The notes under the pieces were generated by a model. It worked only from the letters and a program-made list of their open reading frames with translations, did no database searches and was not told the DNA's origin. The translations under genes were made by a program, and so were the position numbers. Positions 41,692 through 47,548 of a DNA stretch of 47,548 bases are shown here, piece by piece (within the stretch, counting starts at the first letter, position 1; each line of letters starts with the position of its first letter). Source of the DNA: Clostridia bacterium (GTDB lineage Bacteria > Bacillota > Clostridia > Oscillospirales > CAG-272); assembly GCA_017501545.1 (NCBI GenBank), contig JAFVWS010000025.1, forward strand, positions 1-47,548, given 5' to 3'.

Positions 41692-43050
41692 TTATAAATA
41701 TTTTTTAAACTCGGTAATATCACCAGCACCCATTATGACACCACAGTCACATTTTGACTCCTTAACAAGCGATACCATTTTTTCAAGAGTATCAACAAAA
41801 GTGCCACCCAAGGCACGTGCAAGCTCACTTTCGCTAACGCCAAATTCATTATTTTCTCTGGCGCAAAAGGTGGGCAAAATGATTAGCTCATCAAATTTTG
41901 AAAGTGAGCTTAAAAAATCATCGTATAGGTAGTGCGTGCGTGAAAACGTGTGCGCTTGAAAGGCACAAAGAATTTTTTTAAAGCCCATTTCCTTAAGTGA
42001 GGAGTACGCTGCTAAGATTTCTGTCGGATGATGGGCATAATCCTCAAAAACACTCAGCCCTGTGTCTAATTTCTTTATAAATTCCAAGCGCCTTTTCACC
42101 CCGGTTGCTTCTGAAAGAGCATATGAAATTGCAATAGGTGATGCGCCAAGCTCAAGGGCTATTACTGAGGCACATATGGCATCAAGTGCAAAATGCTCAC
42201 CACGCAGGTTGAGTGGCGCCTCAAGCACCCTCTTTTTATCGTGATAGCACACAAAGCCGTCATTTTTCAAGCTTGCATAGTAGTCAGCACCCTTGTCCCT
42301 TAGTGAAAAGGTCACTATTCTATTTTTGCCTATCAAGCCAAGAATAGAATTTACGCCCTTGTCATCAATATTTACAACTGCTTTTTTTGATTGACTGATA
42401 AATTTAGTAAACGATGAAAGCACGTCTTCATAGCTTTCAAAATAGTCTGGGTGGTCATATTCAATATTCAAAATTCCACAAATGCTCGGCTCAAATGATA
42501 AAAACGAGTCCATATATTCGCACCCCTCGAAAACACCACACTCTCCGCTTCCTTTTAAATATGCGCTGTCATAATCCTTCATTTTCGCACCACAAAAAAC
42601 GCTTGGGGAATACCCTGCGTAATCTAAAATTCTTGCAAGAAATGAGGTTGTGGTGCTTTTGCCATGCGTGCCAGAAATAACGATGCTGTTTTTGCACCTC
42701 GAAGCAACGTATCCAAGGAAATTTGCGCGACTAAGTGTCGGAATTTGTAGCTTTTTTGCACCTTGATACTCAAAATTATCCTCGCTAATTGCATTTGAGT
42801 AAATTACCAAATCCATACCATAAACGCTGTCGGGGGTGGAGTAGTATTTAATTTTCGCATGCGCTTCAAGCTTGGCGCTTTCCTTGCTTCTTTTTTGGTC
42901 GTAGCCGTAAATCTCCTTGCCACATTGTAAGCAAAACGTCGCAATTGTTGAAAGACTAATTCCTCCTATTCCCACAAAGAATATTTTTTTCGAATTTTTG
43001 AACAAATCATCAATTTTTTCGAAGGAAAAATTCGTGTTTTTGATAGCCAT
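41692..43050 (-). CDS. murC: UDP-N-acetylmuramate-L-alanine ligase MurC
   Basis: Predicted 452-residue cytoplasmic ligase adding L-Ala to UDP-MurNAc in peptidoglycan synthesis. The N-terminal nucleotide-binding fold has KIFFVGIGGISLS, the ATP loop is GTHGKSTTT (127-135), and VFEDYAHHPTEI is the typical C-terminal motif. It has normal length. It is transcribed alone and divergently from spoVG. Its stop lies close to the promoter of the downstream methyltransferase gene. Confidence 0.96.
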   Translation of the reverse strand: MAIKNTNFSFEKIDDLFKNSKKIFFVGIGGISLSTIATFCLQCGKEIYGYDQKRSKESAKLEAHAKIKYYSTPDSVYGMDLVIYSNAISEDNFEYQGAKKLQIPTLSRANFLGYVASRCKNSIVISGTHGKSTTTSFLARILDYAGYSPSVFCGAKMKDYDSAYLKGSGECGVFEGCEYMDSFLSFEPSICGILNIEYDHPDYFESYEDVLSSFTKFISQSKKAVVNIDDKGVNSILGLIGKNRIVTFSLRDKGADYYASLKNDGFVCYHDKKRVLEAPLNLRGEHFALDAICASVIALELGASPIAISYALSEATGVKRRLEFIKKLDTGLSVFEDYAHHPTEILAAYSSLKEMGFKKILCAFQAHTFSRTHYLYDDFLSSLSKFDELIILPTFCARENNEFGVSESELARALGGTFVDTLEKMVSLVKESKCDCGVIMGAGDITEFKKYL

Positions 43051-43218
43051 AAGACAAAACCCCTTTATATTTTACATAAAATAACATAATTTCATAAAAT
43101 TAACCATTTTAATTCACATAATTATTTCAAATTGTACTAAATTTGTTCACATTTGCTTGTTATACTTTTATTGTCAAACGCAAAGTAAGATTTTACCAAA
43201 TTAACGGAGGACTAAAAA

Positions 43219-43515
43219 ATGATTATTTCAGACATCAAAATTAGAAAGTTTTTTAACGAAGGACCAATGAAGGCAGTGGTATCTGTTACATTCGACGGCG
43301 CGCTTGCTGTTCATGATATCAAGGTTATCAATGCAAAGGATAAGTATTTTATCGTAATGCCAAGCCGTAAAAATCCAGATGGTACCTACAGGGACATTGT
43401 TCACCCAATCAATGCAGAGTTCAGGGCTGAGCTTGAGGGCGCAGTAATCAAGGCTTATTTTGACGGACTTGAAACTGCTGAATTTTCTGATGCAAAGGAT
43501 GCTATCGAGGCATAA
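43219..43515 (+). CDS. spoVG: SpoVG RNA/DNA-binding regulator
   Basis: Predicted 98-residue SpoVG. ISDIKIRKFFNEGPMKAVVSVTFDG is the conserved N-terminus and FIVMPSRKNPDGTYRDIVHPI the conserved core. In Firmicutes it affects septation during sporulation and binds nucleic acids. AACGGAGGAC precedes the ATG. It is a single gene with its own terminator. Together with sipL it supports a spore-former, though SpoVG also occurs in non-spore-formers. Confidence 0.96.
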   Translation: MIISDIKIRKFFNEGPMKAVVSVTFDGALAVHDIKVINAKDKYFIVMPSRKNPDGTYRDIVHPINAEFRAELEGAVIKAYFDGLETAEFSDAKDAIEA

Positions 43516-43561
43516 TTATAAAAAGACATAATCGACCACTTCGTTAATACAGAACAAATTC

Positions 43562-43590
43562 AAATGTCGGCGCAAAAGCCGACATTTTTT
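43562..43590 (+). terminator. Terminator downstream of spoVG
   Basis: AAATGTCGGC / GCCGACATTT stem followed by TTTTTTATT, about 50 bases past the spoVG stop. Confidence 0.9.
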
Positions 43591-43600
43591 TATTAAAATA

Positions 43601-43629
43601 TTGACACGTCGCTAAAACATTGCTATAAT
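43601..43629 (+). promoter_or_regulatory. Consensus sigma-A promoter for hisS-aspS
   Basis: TTGACA, exactly 17 bases, TATAAT, a full consensus match. The leader is only about 50 bases, too short for a T-box. Confidence 0.9.
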
Positions 43630-43685
43630 ATACTAATAAATCTTTATTATATACTATGCACATACGTGTGGATTGTGAGGACTAA

Positions 43686-44948
43686 ATGGCATCTAAAATT
43701 CAAAAGCCAAGGGGCACAATGGATATATTTTCAAAGGAAGCTCTTCTTTGGCAGAAAATAGAGAAAAAGGCAAGTGAAACGTCTGAGCTTTACGGCTTTG
43801 GTGAAATTCGCACCCCTACCTTTGAGGAGCTTGCGCTTTTTAAAAGAGGCGTTGGTGAGGTGACAGACGTTGTTCAAAAGGAAATGTACACCTTTGAGGA
43901 TAGAGAAGGTCGTGTGTTTGCACTCCGTCCAGAGGGGACTGCATCTGTTGTTCGCGCAATTATTGAAAACGGCAAAGCAGGTGATGCAATGCCACTTCGC
44001 TACTACTATTTAATAAACTGCTTCCGCTACGAAAAGCCACAAGCAGGTCGTAGCCGTGAGTTCTTCCAGTTCGGCACTGAAATGTTTGGCACTCAGGATG
44101 CAAGCGCAGATGCAACCGTAATCTCACTTGCAAATACACTAATTAATTCCTTAGGAATTAAGGGCGTTTCCTTGCACATAAACTCAATCGGCTGTCCTAA
44201 CTGCCGTCCTATGTATAGAGAGGCGCTTGTTGAATACTTTAAATCACACGAGAGTGAGCTTTGTCCTACCTGTCAGGAAAGACTAAAGACCAACCCTCTT
44301 CGTGTCCTTGACTGCAAAAGCCCAATTTGCTCCGAGCTTGCAAAGGGCGCACCAAAGACAATTGAGCATCTTTGCCCTGAATGTAGTGAGCATTTTGAGG
44401 ACTTGAAATCATATCTTGAGGCTCAAGGCATTGACTACACTGTTGACCCTAAGATTGTAAGAGGTCTTGACTACTACACAAAGACGGTATTTGAGTTTAT
44501 TTGCGATAATATAGGCGCGCAAAGTACCATTTGTGGTGGTGGACGCTACGACGGACTTATGGAGCAGTTAGGTGGCCCAAGCCTTCCTGGTATCGGCTTT
44601 GGCATGGGAATTACACGCCTTATCCTCGCAATGGAAGCATCAGGCGCAGCAGACGTTTGCGAAAAGGTGCCTGTGCTCTATATCGCTCCTATGGGTAAGG
44701 ACGCAAGAAAGAAGGCACTTGAAATCGTTTCAAGCCTTAGAAACAACGGCGTTTATGCTGAGTGTGATATCAGCGCAAGAAGCCTAAAGGCACAGATGAA
44801 GTACGCTGACAAAATCGGCGCAAAATATACACTAATCCTCGGCGATAGTGAGCTTGAGGTTGGCAAGGCACAGCTAAAGAATATGGCAGAGAGCTCCCAA
44901 GAGGAAATTGACCTTAGCCAAATTTGCGAAATTATTCTAAGTAAATAA
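43686..44948 (+). CDS. hisS: Histidyl-tRNA synthetase
   Basis: Predicted 420-residue class II synthetase. Motif 2 is in CFRYEKPQAGRSREFFQFG, the HisA motif RGLDYYTKTVFEF is present, and motif 3 is near LPGIGFGMGITRLIL. The C-terminal anticodon-binding domain follows (VLYIAPMGKDARKKALEI). GTGAGG precedes the ATG. aspS starts 31 bases downstream, the usual hisS-aspS order of Firmicutes. Confidence 0.98.
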   Translation: MASKIQKPRGTMDIFSKEALLWQKIEKKASETSELYGFGEIRTPTFEELALFKRGVGEVTDVVQKEMYTFEDREGRVFALRPEGTASVVRAIIENGKAGDAMPLRYYYLINCFRYEKPQAGRSREFFQFGTEMFGTQDASADATVISLANTLINSLGIKGVSLHINSIGCPNCRPMYREALVEYFKSHESELCPTCQERLKTNPLRVLDCKSPICSELAKGAPKTIEHLCPECSEHFEDLKSYLEAQGIDYTVDPKIVRGLDYYTKTVFEFICDNIGAQSTICGGGRYDGLMEQLGGPSLPGIGFGMGITRLILAMEASGAADVCEKVPVLYIAPMGKDARKKALEIVSSLRNNGVYAECDISARSLKAQMKYADKIGAKYTLILGDSELEVGKAQLKNMAESSQEEIDLSQICEIILSK

Positions 44949-44979
44949 GATGCTAAATTAGCATTTGAAAGGATATAAA

Positions 44980-46758
44980 ATGGACATTTTTGAAAAGAAT
45001 GATAAGCGCACACATTATTGTGGCACGCTTACAAAGGAAAATATAGGAAACAGAGTTACAGTTCTTGGCTGGGCACAAAAGCAAAGAGACCTTGGCTCAC
45101 TTATCTTTATCGATTTACGTGACCGTACAGGCATTGTTCAGCTTGCCTTTGACGAAAACACAGAAAAATCAATCTTTGACAAGGCATTTACAGTGCGTGC
45201 TGAATTTGTTCTTATGGCAAAGGGCGTGGTTCGTGAAAGAGCGACAAAGAACAAAAATATTCCAACTGGTGATATTGAAATCGTTGTTGACGAGTTTAAG
45301 ATTTTAAATAAGGCACAAACCCCACCATTTGAAATCACTGACGGTGGAGACGTTAAGGCTGAGCTTCGTATGAAGCACAGATATCTTGACCTTCGTCGCC
45401 CTGAGATGCAAAAAAATATTATCGCGCGTTCAAAAATTACAAATCTTACAAGAAACTACTTTAGTGAAAACGGCTTTATTGACGTAGAAACACCAAATCT
45501 CATTCGCCCAACTCCAGAGGGCGCACGTGACTACTTAGTTCCAAGCCGTGTTCACAAGGGCAATTTCTACGCGCTTCCACAATCCCCACAAATTTACAAG
45601 CAATTACTTATGTACTCAGGCTTTGACCGCTACATTCAAATTGCACGTTGCTTCCGTGACGAGGACCTTCGTGCCGACCGTCAGCCAGAGTTTACACAAA
45701 TAGATATGGAAATTTCCTTCACTGATGAAGAGGAAATTATGACAATTAACGAGGGATTTCTTGCCTATATCTTTAAAAACTTTATGGGTAAGGAATTAAA
45801 GACGCCATTTCCACGTATGACATGGCATGAGGCTATGGAAAGATACGGCTCAGATAAGCCAGACGTTCGCTTTGGCTTTGAGCTTAATAATATCTCTGAC
45901 ATTGTTGAAAACAGCGAATTTAAGGTGTTTAGTGGCGCAGTTGCAAACGGTGGCTCAGTAAGGGCAATCAACGTTAAGGGTGGCGCTAAATTCTCAAGAA
46001 AAGAAATTGATTCGCTAACAGAAAAGGCAAAGCACTACCACGCAAAGGGTCTTGCTTGGCTCAAAAATTCCAATGGTGAAATTTCCTCATCATATGCAAA
46101 ATTCCTAACTGAGGCTGAAAACAATGCAATTGTCGAGCGACTTGGTGTTGAATCAGGCGACCTTGTATTAGTAGTTGCCGACAAGAATAAAGTTGTATTT
46201 GATACCCTTGGTGCACTTCGTTGTGAGTGCGCAAAGCGCCTTGGCCTATGCGACCCATTTGACTTTAAGTTCTTATGGGTTACTGAGTTCCCACTATTTG
46301 AGTACATTGAGGAGGATGGGCGCTTCTATGCTATGCACCATCCATTTACACAGCCTATGGTTGAGGACTACCAGTATATCGACACTGACCCAGGCAGAGT
46401 AAGGGCAAGAGCATACGATATCGTGCTTAATGGTACTGAGCTTGGTGGTGGCTCAATTAGAATTAACACCACAGAAATGCAAGAGCATATGTTCTCAGTT
46501 CTTGGAATTTCCAAGGATGATGCAAATGAAAAGTTTGGCTTCCTACTTGAGGCATTTAAGTATGGTGTACCACCACACGGTGGACTTGCATTCGGTCTTG
46601 ACCGTCTTGTAACACTTTTGCTCGGTCTTGAGGATATCCGTGACGTTATTGCGTTCCCTAAGGCACAAAACGCATCAGAAATTATGTCTAAGTGCCCATC
46701 GTTTGCTAACCCAGACGACCTAAAGGAGCTTGGTATTGCATTAATTTCCGAGGAATAA
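44980..46758 (+). CDS. aspS: Aspartyl-tRNA synthetase
   Basis: Predicted 592-residue bacterial-type class IIb synthetase. An OB-fold anticodon domain is at 15-105 (VTVLGWAQKQRDLGSLIFID). The catalytic core has motif 2 in ARCFRDEDLRADRQPEFTQ, a GAD insertion (about 290-420), and motif 3 in GLAFGLDRLVTLLLG. A TTG at 44965 extends the frame, but AAGGA before the ATG at 44980 sets the start. It is second in the hisS-aspS transcript. Confidence 0.98.
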   Translation: MDIFEKNDKRTHYCGTLTKENIGNRVTVLGWAQKQRDLGSLIFIDLRDRTGIVQLAFDENTEKSIFDKAFTVRAEFVLMAKGVVRERATKNKNIPTGDIEIVVDEFKILNKAQTPPFEITDGGDVKAELRMKHRYLDLRRPEMQKNIIARSKITNLTRNYFSENGFIDVETPNLIRPTPEGARDYLVPSRVHKGNFYALPQSPQIYKQLLMYSGFDRYIQIARCFRDEDLRADRQPEFTQIDMEISFTDEEEIMTINEGFLAYIFKNFMGKELKTPFPRMTWHEAMERYGSDKPDVRFGFELNNISDIVENSEFKVFSGAVANGGSVRAINVKGGAKFSRKEIDSLTEKAKHYHAKGLAWLKNSNGEISSSYAKFLTEAENNAIVERLGVESGDLVLVVADKNKVVFDTLGALRCECAKRLGLCDPFDFKFLWVTEFPLFEYIEEDGRFYAMHHPFTQPMVEDYQYIDTDPGRVRARAYDIVLNGTELGGGSIRINTTEMQEHMFSVLGISKDDANEKFGFLLEAFKYGVPPHGGLAFGLDRLVTLLLGLEDIRDVIAFPKAQNASEIMSKCPSFANPDDLKELGIALISEE

Positions 46759-46835
46759 TAAAGGGGTTGGGCTGCTGCAACAACGCAGAACAAAAACAGA
46801 CAAATATTAAATTGATGGTTTTTTGAAATAAGGTT

Positions 46836-46863
46836 GAGAACTTGCAAATATTTGCAAGTTCTC
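46836..46863. terminator. 28-bp perfect palindrome after aspS
   Basis: GAGAACTTGCAAAT and its exact reverse complement meet with no loop. The T-rich tail is weak, so it may be a terminator for hisS-aspS or a binding site. Confidence 0.55.
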
Positions 46864-46974
46864 TTCGTTATAATATCTGTTTTTTAGGTGCGACCACTCG
46901 TACTACCGTACAAAGTACGCTGACGACTTTGTGTTCACACCTTCTGCATTTGTTTCGCTATCCCAAAATGGAGT

Positions 46975-47217
46975 ATGAATTATACATATATATTAAAATG
47001 CGCAGACGGCACGCTTTACTGCGGTTGGACAAACGACCTTGAAAAAAGGCTGAAATCGCACAACGATGGCAAGGGCGCAAAATACACACGCTCTCGCTTG
47101 CCAGTCACCCTTGTATATTACGAGGAATTTGATAGCCCTGTTGAAGCACAAAAAAGAGAATACAGAATTAAAAAATTAACAAGACAAGAAAAGCTAAAGC
47201 TAATAGAAAAACAATAA
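46975..47217 (+). CDS. GIY-YIG nuclease (second, YhbQ-like)
   Basis: Predicted 80-residue single-domain GIY-YIG protein: [16 protein letters not shown] holds the two motif strands, Arg25 in NDLEKR and Glu62 in QKREYRIKK are the expected catalytic residues. It belongs to a different subgroup from the nuclease at 9394 and has no inverted repeats of that kind around it. GGAG lies only two bases before the ATG, so translation may be weak. The role is unknown; stand-alone members are thought to act in DNA repair or recombination. Confidence 0.88.
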   Translation: MNYTYILKCADGTLYCGWTNDLEKRLKSHNDGKGAKYTRSRLPVTLVYYEEFDSPVEAQKREYRIKKLTRQEKLKLIEKQ

Positions 47218-47243
47218 AAAAACGGACACCCTGTGTCCGTTTT
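47216..47243. terminator. Bidirectional terminator
   Basis: AAAAACGGACAC / GTGTCCGTTTTT stem between the GIY-YIG gene and the converging ABC transporter gene. Confidence 0.88.
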
Positions 47244-47250
47244 TTCTTAT

Positions 47251-47548
47251 TTAGTCTGCTGAATAGAGCTTATATAAATCAGCGTAAATGCCACCCTTGT
47301 TAAGTAGCTCTGCGTGGGTGCCTTGCTCCTCAATTCCGTTTTCGGTAAGGACTAAAATTCTGTCGGCGCCCTTAATGGTGGTTAGACGGTGTGCAATTGT
47401 AAACGTAGTGCGTCCCTTTGCAAGCTTTTCAAGCGAGGCTTGCACTATACGCTCGCTTTCATTGTCAAGTGCGCTTGTTGCCTCGTCAAGAATCAAAATA
47501 GGTGGGTTTTTAAGGAATGCACGTGCAATTGAAATTCTTTGCTTTTGT
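47251..47548 (-). CDS. ABC exporter, C-terminal end of the ATP-binding domain (partial)
   Basis: The gene runs off the window edge. The visible 98 residues start just after the signature motif ([11 protein letters not shown]), with Walker [13 protein letters not shown]-loop and H-loop IAHRLTTI, and end [15 protein letters not shown]-like ([15 protein letters not shown]) and [11 protein letters not shown]. This is the type found in fused permease-ATPase exporters of lipids, peptides or drugs. The transported substrate cannot be told from this part. Confidence 0.92.
   Translation of the reverse strand, partial: QKQRISIARAFLKNPPILILDEATSALDNESERIVQASLEKLAKGRTTFTIAHRLTTIKGADRILVLTENGIEEQGTHAELLNKGGIYADLYKLYSAD

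Noticed and set aside
43630-43685. T-box leader upstream of hisS
   Set aside because: Only about 50 bases separate the promoter and the ATG, too short for the structure.

Overview
The window looks like the chromosome of an uncultured, anaerobic, spore-forming Clostridia-type Firmicute, probably from a gut or rumen. The reasons are a SipL-type spore-coat morphogenesis protein (SPOCS + LysM), SpoVG, ferredoxin-domain oxidoreductases, canonical AAGGAGG-type ribosome binding sites, consensus sigma-A promoters, and many secreted or lipoprotein genes typical of gut clostridia. No phage, conjugative module or CRISPR array is visible. I could not compute base composition or search databases, so taxonomy below class is open.

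Region 1 (1-20.2 kb) is accessory. It holds a membrane-bound LuxR regulator, an alpha/beta hydrolase, a ferredoxin-type aldo/keto reductase, two related lipoproteins, a 1009-residue secreted SGNH (DUF4886-like) protein coupled to a 50-residue peptide gene, a BspA-like leucine-rich-repeat surface protein, an AraC regulator, three glycosidases (GH43-, GH29- and GH30-like), a sugar isomerase/epimerase-like protein and an MBL hydrolase. Together these suggest sensing, attachment to and trimming of complex glycans. The same region carries small mobile elements: a 360-bp unit made of a GIY-YIG nuclease gene between inverted repeats, gene-less relatives of it, and a REP-associated (Y1/HUH) transposase gene.

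Region 2 (20.3-21.6 kb) is a decayed hotspot: an array of seven hairpins, tRNA-Ser(CGA), a broken duplicate of the tRNA 5' half, a response-regulator pseudogene and a structured RNA that may be 6S RNA.

Region 3 (21.6-47.5 kb) is mostly conserved housekeeping: DUF1292, proB-proA-thiI, zapA-U32-maf-nth(GNAT), serS-phosphoribosyltransferase, sipL, a zinc-ribbon membrane protein, uvrB-uvrA, an acyltransferase, a methyltransferase-hslO pair, murC, spoVG, hisS-aspS, a second GIY-YIG gene and the 3' end of an ABC exporter. A 388-bp non-coding element built of hairpins and bounded by imperfect inverted repeats sits beside uvrA.

The strongest leads for something undescribed are the GIY-YIG/inverted-repeat unit with its gene-less derivatives, the hairpin arrays whose constant spacer flips orientation at the midpoint, and the small peptide gene coupled to the secreted SGNH protein.
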